From contig CAVPWG010000001.1 of assembly GCA_963709425.1 (NCBI GenBank), positions 310,001 to 374,000 on the forward strand: a stretch of DNA of 64,000 bases, written 5' to 3'. This DNA is from JAICJC01 sp963709425 (GTDB lineage: Bacteria > Actinomycetota > Thermoleophilia > Gaiellales > JAICJC01). Positions 39,710 to 48,750 of this stretch are shown here, piece by piece. The first letter of the stretch is position 1. Every line of letters begins with the position of its first letter. Made by a program: the position numbers and the translations under genes. The notes under the pieces were generated by a model that saw nothing but the letters and a program-made list of their open reading frames with translations, was not told the DNA's origin and made no database searches.

Positions 39710-40165
39710 TCAGCCGTTCACGACCCGCGCCTCGGCGTCCGGGATCGCCGCGATCAGACGCTCGGTCTCGACCTCGAACACGGCGCGCGGAGTACCTGCC
39801 GCACACCATACGGTGGCAAACCGGCGCAGCGACTCGTCGACGACCGTTCGTATCTGACGCTCGTGCCCGAGCGGCGGCACGCCCCCGATCGCAAAGCCGG
39901 TGGCCTCGCGCACCTCGTCGGGCGTTGCCCGGCGCACGTCCTCACCCACGAGCGCCGTGTCGACGCGCCGGTCTCCCGCGCACAGCACGAGCACGGGCCC
40001 CGAGGCGTCGACGAAGACCAGCGATTTCACGATCTGGCCGAGCTCGCAGCCGGCCGCGGCGGCGGCCTCCTCGGCGGTGCGCGTCGAGGCATCGAGCTCC
40101 TGCACGTCGACGTCGAGGCCTGCGGCGCGCAGCCGTTCGGCCACCCTCAGGGCTGTCGGGTGCAC
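39710..40165 (-). CDS. YbaK/ProX-type aminoacyl-tRNA deacylase
   Basis: A 151-residue single-domain editing protein that in characterised relatives hydrolyses mischarged Cys- or Ala-tRNA. Family features are ELGQIVKSLVFVD (the conserved lysine) and the glycine-rich FAIGGVPPLGHE loop. VVDESLRRFATVWCAAGTP and the preceding CAGDRRVD complete the pattern. The GTG at 40165 gives the normal length and overlaps the mutM end by 19 bases, so the two are probably coupled. Which tRNA it corrects cannot be told. Confidence 0.87.
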   Translation of the reverse strand: MHPTALRVAERLRAAGLDVDVQELDASTRTAEEAAAAAGCELGQIVKSLVFVDASGPVLVLCAGDRRVDTALVGEDVRRATPDEVREATGFAIGGVPPLGHERQIRTVVDESLRRFATVWCAAGTPRAVFEVETERLIAAIPDAEARVVNG

Positions 40166-40974
40166 CGCGGGCACAGGTGGGTTCCTCGCTGGGCGACTCG
40201 GATCTTCTGGATGGGTGTGCCGCAGCGTGGGCACGGCTCACCGTCGCGGTCGTAGGCGTTGAAGCGCTCCTGCATGGAGCCGGGGGCGCCGTCCGGGCCG
40301 CGGTAGTTGCGGATGCTGGCTCCATGCGACGCGATCCCGCGCTCGAGCGTCGCGACGACGGCGGCGTGCAGGCGCCGCACTTCGGCCGCGGTCAGCTCGC
40401 CGCCGGGGCGCAGGGGATGGATGCGCGCCTGCCACAGCGCCTCGTCGGCGTAGATGTTCCCGACGCCGGCGACCACGCCCTGGTGGAGCAGGAGCGCCTT
40501 CACCGACGCGCGCCGCCCGGCGAGATCACCCCGAAACCGGCGCGGCGTCCACTCCTCCGAGAGCGGCTCCGGCCCCGCCCGCGGCCGCAGGTAGTCCTCG
40601 AGGCCGCCCGGAGCGATGAGGCGCCATGTCCCGAACCGGCGCTGGTCGGCGTAGACGAGCCTCGCGCCGTCGTCGAGACGGATGACCGCGCGGATGTGCG
40701 TGAGCTCCTCGCCCTCCTCGGCGCGATGGTGAAACCACCCGGTCATACGCAGGTGGACGACGAGCGTCCGGCCGGAGTCGAGCCCGAAGAGCAGGTACTT
40801 GCCGCGCCGGCCCACGCCGGTGAACGCCTCGCCGAGCAGCTCGGCTCCGACGACGACCGGATCCTCGGGCGCGGTGAGGCGCCCGTCCCTGATGTCGGCC
40901 TCCTCGATGGCCCGCCCGCGAAGCAACGGATCGAGGCCGCGCCGGACGGTCTCGACCTCCGGAAGCTCAGGCAT
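40147..40974 (-). CDS. mutM: Formamidopyrimidine-DNA glycosylase
   Basis: Bifunctional glycosylase/AP-lyase removing 8-oxoguanine and related lesions. The 275-residue protein starts MPELPEVETVRRGL, with the catalytic Pro2 and Glu3. GRRGKYLLFGL holds Lys58, followed by VHLRMTGWF and HQGVVAGVGNIYADEALW. It ends in the zinc finger CPRCGTPIQKIRVAQRGTH then CPRC. All catalytic residues are present. The sequence VAGVGNIYADE supports Fpg over Nei. Start at ATG 40974 is certain because the N-terminal proline is the nucleophile. Confidence 0.96.
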   Translation of the reverse strand: MPELPEVETVRRGLDPLLRGRAIEEADIRDGRLTAPEDPVVVGAELLGEAFTGVGRRGKYLLFGLDSGRTLVVHLRMTGWFHHRAEEGEELTHIRAVIRLDDGARLVYADQRRFGTWRLIAPGGLEDYLRPRAGPEPLSEEWTPRRFRGDLAGRRASVKALLLHQGVVAGVGNIYADEALWQARIHPLRPGGELTAAEVRRLHAAVVATLERGIASHGASIRNYRGPDGAPGSMQERFNAYDRDGEPCPRCGTPIQKIRVAQRGTHLCPRCTRQP

Positions 40975-41024
40975 CGGCGGCGCTCCTCATGCGGGTATTG
41001 TCGCGGATGCGCGCGACCCGCGGT

Positions 41025-42188
41025 TCAGACCACGGACGTGCCCGGGAGGTCGTCGGGGCCCGCGCCGGTGAGCACCCGAAGGACGGTCGCGCCGACGTCT
41101 GCGAACGTGTCGCCGTCGTGGCGGTGGCCCAGGAGCGGCGCCCCCGGGACATGCGCGATCAGGAGGCCGTGCTCGCGCGAGTGGTCGGTCGATGGCGTCG
41201 TCGGATCACAGCCGTGATCGGACGTCAGGACGAGAAGGTCGCCGTGGCGCAGCGACGCCAGGATCCCCGGGAGGCCGCCGTCGAACTCCTCGAGGGCGTC
41301 CGCGAACCCGCGTGGGTCGTTGCGATGGCCCCACAGCATGTCCGTCTCGACGAGGTTCGTGAACACGAGGCTGCCGTCCGCGACCGACCGCATCAGCTCC
41401 TCGGTGATCGCGATCCCCTGCGCGTTCGAGGTCGTCGGGTGGCTCGTGTCGATGTCCTGACCCGCGAAGATGTCGCCGATCTTCCCCACGCCGTGCACCG
41501 TCACCCCCCGATCGCGAAGCACCTGGAGGTGGTTCGGGCGGGGCGGCTCGAGCGAGAAGTCGTGCCGCCGCGGCGTCCGCCGGTAGGCACCGTCGGGGCC
41601 CTCGAACGGACGGGCGATCACCCTGCCGACGGCGTGCTCTCGACGCAGGATCCCGCGAGCCGTGCGGCAGGCGGCGTACAGCTCCTCGAGCGGGACGACC
41701 GCCTCGTGGGCCGCGATCTGGAACACGCTGTCGGCCGACGTGTAGACGATCCAGCTCCCTGTGCGCTCGTGCTCGGCGCCCAGGCGCTCGATGATCTCGG
41801 TGCCCGACGCTGCGACGTTGCCGATCACCCCGCGCCCCGTCGCCGCGGCGAACTGCTCGATGACATCGGCCGGGAAGCCGTCCGGGTAGGTCGGGAACGG
41901 CCGCTCCGTGACGATGCCCATCATCTCCCAGTGTCCCGTCGTGGTGTCCATCCCCAGCGAGCGCTCGTGCAGGCGGCCCCACACCGCCGGCGCGTCGGCC
42001 CGGGGCGGGCAGCCGAGCACCGGCATCACGTTTCCGAGGCCGAGGGCGTGCAGCGCCGGGACATCGAGGCCGCCGACGGCATCGGCGACGTGCGCGAGGG
42101 TCGAGGACCCGGCCGTCCCGAAGTCGCCAGCGTCGGGCAGGTCCCCCACCCCGACGGCGTCGAGGACGATGACGCATGCGCGGGCCAC
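41025..42188 (-). CDS. deoB: Phosphopentomutase
   Basis: Interconverts ribose-1-phosphate (or deoxyribose-1-phosphate) and the 5-phosphates in nucleoside catabolism. The 387-residue protein belongs to the alkaline-phosphatase superfamily: VIVLDAVGVGDLPDA (metal Asp), HERSLGMDTTTGHWEMMG (phospho-threonine region), VYTSADSVFQIAAHE, GVGKIGDIFAG, FTNLVETDMLWGHRND and TSDHGCDPTTPSTDHSRE. All metal and catalytic motifs are intact. It starts at GTG 42188, whose first base is part of a 12-bp palindrome. No nucleoside phosphorylase gene is next to it. Confidence 0.95.
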   Translation of the reverse strand: MARACVIVLDAVGVGDLPDAGDFGTAGSSTLAHVADAVGGLDVPALHALGLGNVMPVLGCPPRADAPAVWGRLHERSLGMDTTTGHWEMMGIVTERPFPTYPDGFPADVIEQFAAATGRGVIGNVAASGTEIIERLGAEHERTGSWIVYTSADSVFQIAAHEAVVPLEELYAACRTARGILRREHAVGRVIARPFEGPDGAYRRTPRRHDFSLEPPRPNHLQVLRDRGVTVHGVGKIGDIFAGQDIDTSHPTTSNAQGIAITEELMRSVADGSLVFTNLVETDMLWGHRNDPRGFADALEEFDGGLPGILASLRHGDLLVLTSDHGCDPTTPSTDHSREHGLLIAHVPGAPLLGHRHDGDTFADVGATVLRVLTGAGPDDLPGTSVV

Positions 42189-42199
42189 TAGTGCACTAG
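42188..42199. promoter_or_regulatory. 12-bp palindrome at the deoB start
   Basis: CTAGTGCACTAG, a perfect palindrome, overlaps the first base of the deoB GTG. It contains two copies of the rare tetramer CTAG. It may be an operator for a dimeric regulator, or simply sequester the start codon. Confidence 0.35.
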
Positions 42200-42310
42200 C
42201 CGAGCGGGAGGCCGAGGTGAAGTCGCATCAGGCTCCGGTCGCGCGCAGGGGGTCCTCCTGGCTGGGCTGGGGAGTGTACCGGGCGCGCTGCGCGTCTGCC
42301 AGCCGCGGGC

Positions 42311-43192
42311 TCAGGCCCGCGGGTGCGCTTTGAAGTACGCCTTGCGCACGTGGTCGGCGGAGACGTGCGTATACACCTGGGTCGTCTCGATCGAGGCGTG
42401 CCCGAGCATCTCCTGGACGCTGCGCAGATCGCAGCCCCCCTCGATCAGATGGGTCGCGAAGGAGTGCCGCAGCGTGTGCGGCGTGACGTCACTCGAGACG
42501 CCGGCGCGGCGGGCGTGGTCGCGCACGAGCTGGAAGACGGCCTGGCGGGTGATCCCCCGCCCGCGGTGGTTCAGGAAGAGGACGTCGCCAGGCTGGGTGC
42601 GGCCGAGGTGGGGCCGGCCGCGCTCGAGATACGCGCGTGCGGCGTCGATCGCGCCCTTCCCCATCGGTACGACCCGCTGCTTCGCGCCCTTGCCCATGCA
42701 CCGGACGAGGCCCTCGTCGAGGTCGACATCCGACACGCGCAGCGACACGAGCTCCGAGACCCTGAGGCCGGCTCCGTAGAGCAGCTCCAGCATCGCCCGG
42801 TCGCGCAGGCCGCGGGGCGACCCGTCCGGGACCGTCACGATGGCCTCGGCCTCGGCCTTGGTGAGCGGCTTGGGCAACGACCTCCCGAGCCGCGGGAGCG
42901 GCACGGTGCGGCCCGCATCGCCCCGCCCGCCCTCTCGGGCGCGGTGCTTCAGGAAAGCGCGGACGGCTGCCAGGCGACGGCGGACGGTGGCGGGCGAAAG
43001 GCCGCGGTCGCGCAGCGCCACGGCGTACTCGTCGAGGACGCCGACTGCGATCGTGTCCGGGTCCTCGTGCTCCACGAAGTCGCCGAGATCGATCAGGTCG
43101 CGGCGGTACGCCTCGACCGTGTGCGGCGACGCACCGCGCTCCAGCTGGAGGTGGGTCAGGAAATCCGCAAGCTTCCGGTCGTAGGCGCGCAC
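42311..43192 (-). CDS. xerD: Tyrosine recombinase XerD-like
   Basis: Site-specific recombinase that resolves chromosome dimers at dif together with XerC. The 293-residue protein has the SAM-like N-terminal DNA-binding domain (LADFLTHLQLERGASPHTVEAY). The catalytic set is complete: Arg in YGAGLRVSELVSL, Lys in CMGKGAKQRVVPMG, HTLRHSFATHLIEGG, and GHASIETTQVYTHV with the nucleophilic Tyr. The length and lack of flanking attachment sites argue for the housekeeping Xer rather than a phage integrase. The 122-base gap to deoB shows nothing recognisable except the palindrome. Confidence 0.92.
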   Translation of the reverse strand: MRAYDRKLADFLTHLQLERGASPHTVEAYRRDLIDLGDFVEHEDPDTIAVGVLDEYAVALRDRGLSPATVRRRLAAVRAFLKHRAREGGRGDAGRTVPLPRLGRSLPKPLTKAEAEAIVTVPDGSPRGLRDRAMLELLYGAGLRVSELVSLRVSDVDLDEGLVRCMGKGAKQRVVPMGKGAIDAARAYLERGRPHLGRTQPGDVLFLNHRGRGITRQAVFQLVRDHARRAGVSSDVTPHTLRHSFATHLIEGGCDLRSVQEMLGHASIETTQVYTHVSADHVRKAYFKAHPRA

Positions 43193-43243
43193 CGCGCACG
43201 GGGAATTCGCCGCGCGCGCAGGGATTCCTGCCGCCGGCGACCG

Positions 43244-44368
43244 CTAGGCGGCCTGGAGCGGGAGCACCTGTGACAGCGGCGTGTACTCCATGCCGACCGC
43301 CTCGGCAACGGGCTCGCAGGTGACGCGGCCGCCGGCCACGTTGACCCCGAGCGCAAGCGCCCGGTCGGCGGCCAGCGCGCGATGGAGGCCCTTCTCGGCG
43401 ATCGCCTCGATGTAGGGCAGCGTCACGTTGGTGAGACCCCACGTCGAGGTGATGGGAACGGCGCCGGGCATGTTCGCGACGCAGTAGTGCACGATGTCGT
43501 CGACGACGTACGTCGGGTCGGAGTGGGTCGTCGGGCGCGATGTCTCGAAGCAGCCGCCCTGGTCGATTGCGACGTCGACGAGCACCGATCCCGGCTTCAT
43601 CGAGCCGAGCATGTCGCGGGTCACGAGATGCGGCGCCTTGGCGCCGTGCACGAGGACGCCGCCGATCACGAGGTCGGCGTCGGGCAGCGACTCCTCGACC
43701 GCGTGGCGGCTCGACATCTGCAGGAGCACGGTGCGTCCCAGGCTCACGTCAAGCTCGCGCATGCGATCCACTGAGCGCTCGAAGACCGTCACGTCGGCCT
43801 GCATCCCCTGTGCGATGAGCGCGGCGTTGTACCCGACGATCCCGCCGCCGAGCACGAGCACCTTGGCCGGAAGGACGCCCGGGACGCCGCCCATCAGCCG
43901 GCCGCGGCCGCCGAATGGCTTCAGCAGGTAGTAGGCGCCGACCTGCGCCGAGAGGCGCCCGGCGACCTCGCTCATCGGGGCCAGCAGCGGGAGCCGCCGG
44001 TCGGGGGTCTCGACCGTCTCGTAGGCGATGCAGGTCGCGCCGGACTCGGCCAGGCCCCGGGTGAGCTCGGGCGCCGCGGCGAGGTGCAGATAGGTGAAGA
44101 GCACCTGCCCCGGCGAGAGCCGCTGGTACTCGCCGTCGAGCGGCTCCTTCACCTTGAGCACCATCTCGGCCTCGCCCCAGACGGTGTCCACGTCGACGAT
44201 CGCGGCACCCGCCGCGCGATAGTCGTCGTCGGTCATTGCGCTGCCGTCGCCGGCGGTCGTCTCGATCAGGACGTCGTGCCCGCGCCGGACCAGCTCGGTG
44301 ACCCCGGCCGTTGTGAGTGCGACGCGGTACTCGTCGGGCTTTATCTCCTTGGCGACCCCGATCTTCAC
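43244..44368 (-). CDS. ald: Alanine dehydrogenase
   Basis: NAD-dependent reversible deamination of L-alanine to pyruvate. The 374-residue protein starts MKIGVAKEIKPDEYRVALT. It carries MVLKVKEP (substrate Lys), LFTYLHLAA (catalytic His), KVLVLGGGIVGYNAALIA (Rossmann loop), DQGGCFETSRPTTHSDP and VHYCVANMPGAVPITST. All key residues are present. The pyruvate it yields could feed the PPDK encoded 11 kb away. It lies 12 bases downstream of the M20 peptidase gene, suggesting a peptide and amino-acid catabolism operon. Confidence 0.96.
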   Translation of the reverse strand: MKIGVAKEIKPDEYRVALTTAGVTELVRRGHDVLIETTAGDGSAMTDDDYRAAGAAIVDVDTVWGEAEMVLKVKEPLDGEYQRLSPGQVLFTYLHLAAAPELTRGLAESGATCIAYETVETPDRRLPLLAPMSEVAGRLSAQVGAYYLLKPFGGRGRLMGGVPGVLPAKVLVLGGGIVGYNAALIAQGMQADVTVFERSVDRMRELDVSLGRTVLLQMSSRHAVEESLPDADLVIGGVLVHGAKAPHLVTRDMLGSMKPGSVLVDVAIDQGGCFETSRPTTHSDPTYVVDDIVHYCVANMPGAVPITSTWGLTNVTLPYIEAIAEKGLHRALAADRALALGVNVAGGRVTCEPVAEAVGMEYTPLSQVLPLQAA

Positions 44369-44380
44369 GCTACCGCGATT

Positions 44381-45517
44381 CTACGGGTTGGACGGGGTAC
44401 GGGCGGCGTCGATCAAGGCCAGGGTGATGTCGAGCATGACGTCCAGGTCGGCGGCAGCGATGTGCTCGGACGCCGTGTGGATCTCGGCCATGCCGTTGCA
44501 GAGGTTCACGCACTCGAGACCGCGAGCGTTCCAGACGTTGGCGTCGGCTCCGCCGCCCGAGTCGATGTAGACCGGCGCTCGACCGCAGTCCTCGAGCGCC
44601 CTGGCGGCCAGCCGGACGGCCTGGTCGGAGCGCGAGAACCGGTAGCCGTCGTACTCCGGCTCGATCCGGCTCTCGAGCTCGCACTCGGCGAGGTTCGCGG
44701 CGAATGTGGCCGCGTCGAGCATCGCCTGCACCTGCTCGCGCAGCCGCCCCGGATCGAGGCTGCGGGCCTCGGACTCCACCAGGCACTCCGGCGGGACGAT
44801 GTTGCCTGCGATGCCGCCCGTGATGAGGCCGACGTTCGCGGTCGTCTGGGCGTCGATCCGGCCGAGCGGCATGTCGGCGATCGCGCGGGCCGCGGCGACC
44901 ACCGCACTACGGCCCTCCTCCGGGGCCATCCCGGCGTGGGCGGCGCGCCCGACGAAGCGAAACCGCAGCGTCCGCTGGGTGGGTGCGGCGAGGACGATGT
45001 TCCCGATCGGCGCGGCGTGGTCGTAGCAGTACCCGACCTTCGCTCGCAGCCGCGAGATGTCGAAGGCCTTGGCGCCCTTCAGGCCGACCTCCTCCATGGG
45101 TGTCAGCACGAGCTCGACGCCGGCGTGCGGCCTGCCTGTGCGGACGAGGTCTCGGACGGCGGCGAGCATCACGACCACCGCGGCCTTGTTGTCGGCTCCG
45201 AGGATCGTGTCGTGCCGGTTCACCACGACCCCGTTTCGCACCTCGGGATCGATCGGCCCGGTGGGCGGCACGGTGTCGAGATGGGCGTTCAGGAAGATCG
45301 GGACTCCCTCGACGCCCTCCGTCGGAGGCAGCGCCACGTGGATGTTCCCCATGTCGGAGCCGATCTCGGCCCCGGCGTCGTCCTCGGTCGGGTCGAGCCC
45401 GAGGTCGCGCAGGTAGTCGAGCGTGCGGTCGGCCACGGGCCGCTCGCGACCCGACGGGCTCGGGATCGCGGCCAGCTCGCGGAAGAGGTCGAGGACCGGG
45501 GTCGCGGTGGCCGCCAT
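44381..45517 (-). CDS. M20-family metallopeptidase (PepT-like)
   Basis: A 378-residue zinc exopeptidase of the PepT/YqjE-like group. Zinc ligands and catalytic residues are in FLNAHLDTVPPTG, ILGADNKAAVVVML, TPMEEVGLKGAKAF, YCYDHAAPIG and MAEIHTASEHI. A dimerisation/lid domain inserts around residues 180-290. PepT-like enzymes act on tripeptides; exact specificity is unknown. There is no signal peptide, so it acts in the cytoplasm. It is located between the M32 carboxypeptidase and ald, all on one strand with gaps of 7-12 bases, which supports a joint role in peptide breakdown. Confidence 0.92.
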   Translation of the reverse strand: MAATATPVLDLFRELAAIPSPSGRERPVADRTLDYLRDLGLDPTEDDAGAEIGSDMGNIHVALPPTEGVEGVPIFLNAHLDTVPPTGPIDPEVRNGVVVNRHDTILGADNKAAVVVMLAAVRDLVRTGRPHAGVELVLTPMEEVGLKGAKAFDISRLRAKVGYCYDHAAPIGNIVLAAPTQRTLRFRFVGRAAHAGMAPEEGRSAVVAAARAIADMPLGRIDAQTTANVGLITGGIAGNIVPPECLVESEARSLDPGRLREQVQAMLDAATFAANLAECELESRIEPEYDGYRFSRSDQAVRLAARALEDCGRAPVYIDSGGGADANVWNARGLECVNLCNGMAEIHTASEHIAAADLDVMLDITLALIDAARTPSNP

Positions 45518-45524
45518 CGCCGTC

Positions 45525-47033
45525 CTACGCTGTCCGGCTCACGCCGTAGAGCTCGCCGTACTTGCCCCACAGATAGGCCATGAACGGCTCGTGGGTGAGG
45601 CCCGACCCCGTGACGCGCTTGATCAGGTCCTCGCCCTCCTCGAGGTAGCCGGGCCGGTGGATCCGGTCGCGCAGCCAGTCGAGGAGCGGCCCGAACTCAC
45701 CGGCCTCGATTCGGGCCTCGATGTCGGAGATGTCGGCCCGGATCGTGTTCCAGAGCAGGGCCGAGTAGAGGTTGCCGATCGTGTACGTCGGGAAGTAGCC
45801 GAATGCCCCCGACGACCAGTGCACGTCCTGGAGCACGCCGTCGCCGTCCTTCGCGGGCGACACGCCGAGCCGGCGGCGGTAGGCCTCGTTCCAGGCGGCC
45901 GGCAGGTCGGCGGCGGAGAGCTCGTCGCGCAGGATGCCCAGCTCGAGCTCGAACCGGACCAGGATGTGCATGTTGTAGGTGACCTCGTCCGCCTCCACGC
46001 GGATCAGCGACGGGGTGACGCGGTTCACCTGGCGGTGGACGTCCTCGGGCGTCGCGCCCCGCATGGCGTCGCCGAACACCTCGTGCATGACGGGCGTGTA
46101 CCGGCGCCAGAAGGGCAGGCTGCGGCCGACGAGGTTTTCCCAGAGGCGGGACTGCGACTCGTGCAGCCCCAGCGACGGCGCCTGCGCGATCGGCGTGTCC
46201 TCGTACTCCGGGTCGAAGCCCTGGTCGTACAGCCCGTGCCCGGCCTCGTGGAGCGTCGAGGAGAACGCCGAGAACGGGTCGGCCTCGTCGATGCGCGTCG
46301 TGAGTCGGATGTCGTGCAGGGCGATCGTGGTCGTGAACGGGTGCGCCGAGCGGTCCTGGCGGCCGGCGTCGAAGTCGAAGCCGATGTCGGCGAGCATCCG
46401 GATGGTCAGATCCCACTGGAGCGCGTCGGCGAACGTCTGGCCGGCGAACGGCGGGTCGGGCCGCGGCGGCGCCGCCGCGATCGCGTCGATGAGCCCTCCC
46501 AGATCCGACGCCAGCGCCGAGAAGACCCGCTCCACCCGCTCGGTGCGCATGCCGGGCTCGTAGAGGTCGAGCAGGGCGTCGTAGCGCTCGCCGGTGTGGC
46601 CGAGCAGGTCGGCCTGCTCGCGCTTCAGCTGCACCATCTCCTCGACGCACGGGCGGAACAACGCCCAGTCGTTGTCGCGACGGGCCGCCTGCCACACCGC
46701 CTGGCCGCGCGATGCGGCGAGCGCGAGCCTGCGGACAAGGTCGTCGGGCAGGCGCAGCGACTGGTCGCGCTCCCGCCGGAGCACGCGCACCATCGCCGCC
46801 CGCGGCGGGTCGAGGCCGTTGGCGGCCGCCTCGTCGAGGAGCTCGCCGAGGACGGGATCCACGAGCTTCTGGTGGCTGACCACCCTGAGCGTCGCCGTGG
46901 CCCGCGCGCGTCCCTCGGCCCCGCGCGGAGGCATCATCGTCTGCTGATCCCAGGAGAGGAGGGCGGACGTCCGCCACAGGTCGGCCAGCTCGCGCATGCG
47001 AGCCTCGAGTGTCTGCCAGGAACCGGCGTTCAC
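45525..47033 (-). CDS. M32 carboxypeptidase Taq
   Basis: Zinc metallocarboxypeptidase removing a broad range of C-terminal residues. The 502-residue, mainly helical protein has the HEXXH zinc site in SSTLHEAGHGLYDQGF and the third ligand in GLHESQSRLWENLVGRS. Other family motifs are SWDQQTMMPPRGAEGRA near the N-terminus, VEADEVTYNMHILVRFELE and WSSGAFGYFPTYTIGNLYSA. The GTG start overlaps the pyrG stop (GTGA). The long open frame that continues upstream is in another frame of pyrG and is not part of the protein. Confidence 0.95.
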   Translation of the reverse strand: MNAGSWQTLEARMRELADLWRTSALLSWDQQTMMPPRGAEGRARATATLRVVSHQKLVDPVLGELLDEAAANGLDPPRAAMVRVLRRERDQSLRLPDDLVRRLALAASRGQAVWQAARRDNDWALFRPCVEEMVQLKREQADLLGHTGERYDALLDLYEPGMRTERVERVFSALASDLGGLIDAIAAAPPRPDPPFAGQTFADALQWDLTIRMLADIGFDFDAGRQDRSAHPFTTTIALHDIRLTTRIDEADPFSAFSSTLHEAGHGLYDQGFDPEYEDTPIAQAPSLGLHESQSRLWENLVGRSLPFWRRYTPVMHEVFGDAMRGATPEDVHRQVNRVTPSLIRVEADEVTYNMHILVRFELELGILRDELSAADLPAAWNEAYRRRLGVSPAKDGDGVLQDVHWSSGAFGYFPTYTIGNLYSALLWNTIRADISDIEARIEAGEFGPLLDWLRDRIHRPGYLEEGEDLIKRVTGSGLTHEPFMAYLWGKYGELYGVSRTA

Positions 47034-48682
47034 GCCGGGAGGTTCTCGGCCGGCTCCGCGGGCGCGGGCGCGGCGCTGGTGCGTGCGAACGCCGCTCCGA
47101 CGAAGTCGCGGAAGAGCGGCTGCGGCCGGTTGGGCCGCGACTTGAACTCCGGGTGGAACTGGCTCGCGCAGAACCATGGATGGTCGCGCAGCTCGATGAT
47201 CTCGACCAGCCGCTCGTCGGGCGATGTGCCCGAGACCACGAGGCCCTCGGCGACGAGCCGCGGGCGGAGGCTGTTGTTCACCTCGTATCGATGCCGGTGC
47301 CGCTCGTACACCACCGACTCGCCGTAGGCCGCGAGCGCCAGCGAGCCGTCGGCGAGCTTGACCGGGTCGGAGCCGAGCCGCATCGTCCCGCCCATGTCCG
47401 ACACGCCCTTCTGCTCGGGGAGGAGGTCGATCACGGGGTAGGGCGTCGCGGGGTCGAACTCGCTCGAGTTGGCGCCGGCGAGCCCGACGATCGTCCGGGC
47501 GAACTCCACGACGGCCACCTGCATCCCGAGGCAGATCCCCAGGAACGGCACGCTGTTCTCGCGCGCGAACCGGGCGGCTGCGATCTTGCCCTCGATCCCG
47601 CGGATCCCGAAGCCGCCGGGGATGAGGATCCCGTCGGCCTGTGCCAGTCGGCGCTCGGCCTCCTCGACCGAGAGCGTCTCGGCGTCGACCCAGACGACCT
47701 CGAGCCGGGTGCCGTGGTGGATGGCCGCGTGGTTCAGGGCCTCGACGACGGACAGGTAGGCGTCCTGGAGCTGGACGTACTTGCCGACCAGGGCGATCCG
47801 GACGCTGCCTTCGGCCGACCTGATCCGATCGACCATCGTCTCCCACTCGCGCATGTCCGGAGGGCCGGTGACGAGGCCCAGCCGGTCGCATGCGAGCCGG
47901 TCGAGCCCCTCGGCCTGCATCGTGAGCGGGATCGCGTAGATGTTCTCGGCATCCGGCGCCGAGATGACGGCGTCGACCGGCACGTCGGCGAAGAGCGCGA
48001 TCTTCTCGCGGATGTCGCGCGAGAGCGGCCGCTTCGATCGGCAAACCACGACATCCGGCGAGATACCGATGCGGCGCAGCTCCTGGACGGAGTGCTGCGT
48101 CGGCTTGGTCTTGAGCTCGCCCGCCACGTCGATGTACGGCACGAGCGTGCAGTGGATGTACATGACGTTGTCGCGGCCGACCTGGTTTCGGAACTGGCGC
48201 AGCGCCTCGAGGAACGGCAGGCTCTCGATGTCGCCCACCGTGCCGCCGATCTCGGTGATGACCACGTCGACGTCAGACGAGTCGGCGGCCAGCGTGACGC
48301 GCCGCTTGATCTCGTCGGTGACGTGCGGGATCACCTGAACGGTCGAGCCGAGGTACTCGCCCTTTCGCTCGCGGCGGATGATCTCGTTGTAGACCGAGCC
48401 GGTCGTGTGGTTCGAGTTCCGCGACAGGAACTCGTCGACGAAGCGCTCGTAGTGGCCGAGGTCGAGATCGGTCTCGGCGCCGTCCTCGGTGACGTAGACC
48501 TCACCGTGCTGGAACGGGCTCATCGTCCCGGGGTCGACGTTGAGGTAGGGGTCGAACTTCTGCAGCGAGACGCGAAGGCCGCGCGCCTTCAGAAGCCGAC
48601 CGAGCGACGCCGCGGTGATGCCCTTCCCCAGCGACGAGACCACGCCCCCGGTCACGAACACGTACTTGACCTGCCTGCTCAC
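47030..48682 (-). CDS. pyrG: CTP synthase
   Basis: Makes CTP from UTP, glutamine and ATP. The 550-residue protein has the amidoligase domain (KYVFVTGGVVSSLGKGITAA, QKFDPYLNVDPGTMSPFQHGE, HTTGSVYNEIIRRER) and a C-terminal class I glutaminase. The glutaminase carries PGGFGIRGIEGKI, FLGICLGMQ (nucleophile Cys) and the His/Glu pair in FHPEFKSRPNRPQPLF. All catalytic residues are present. It starts at GTG 48682. The 68-base gap upstream before the DUF326 gene presumably holds the promoter of the pyrG-M32-M20-ald run. Confidence 0.97.
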   Translation of the reverse strand: MSRQVKYVFVTGGVVSSLGKGITAASLGRLLKARGLRVSLQKFDPYLNVDPGTMSPFQHGEVYVTEDGAETDLDLGHYERFVDEFLSRNSNHTTGSVYNEIIRRERKGEYLGSTVQVIPHVTDEIKRRVTLAADSSDVDVVITEIGGTVGDIESLPFLEALRQFRNQVGRDNVMYIHCTLVPYIDVAGELKTKPTQHSVQELRRIGISPDVVVCRSKRPLSRDIREKIALFADVPVDAVISAPDAENIYAIPLTMQAEGLDRLACDRLGLVTGPPDMREWETMVDRIRSAEGSVRIALVGKYVQLQDAYLSVVEALNHAAIHHGTRLEVVWVDAETLSVEEAERRLAQADGILIPGGFGIRGIEGKIAAARFARENSVPFLGICLGMQVAVVEFARTIVGLAGANSSEFDPATPYPVIDLLPEQKGVSDMGGTMRLGSDPVKLADGSLALAAYGESVVYERHRHRYEVNNSLRPRLVAEGLVVSGTSPDERLVEIIELRDHPWFCASQFHPEFKSRPNRPQPLFRDFVGAAFARTSAAPAPAEPAENLPA

Positions 48683-48750
48683 GCTCGCCCCTTCCCGAGT
48701 GGTGACCGGTTACGGGATACGGATCATACGCGACGGCCCCGACGGTCCGC

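Noticed and set aside
42311..43192. Tyrosine recombinase as an integrase of a mobile element
   Set aside because: Sequence and length match XerD. No attachment-site repeats, phage or plasmid genes, or composition change are visible around it.
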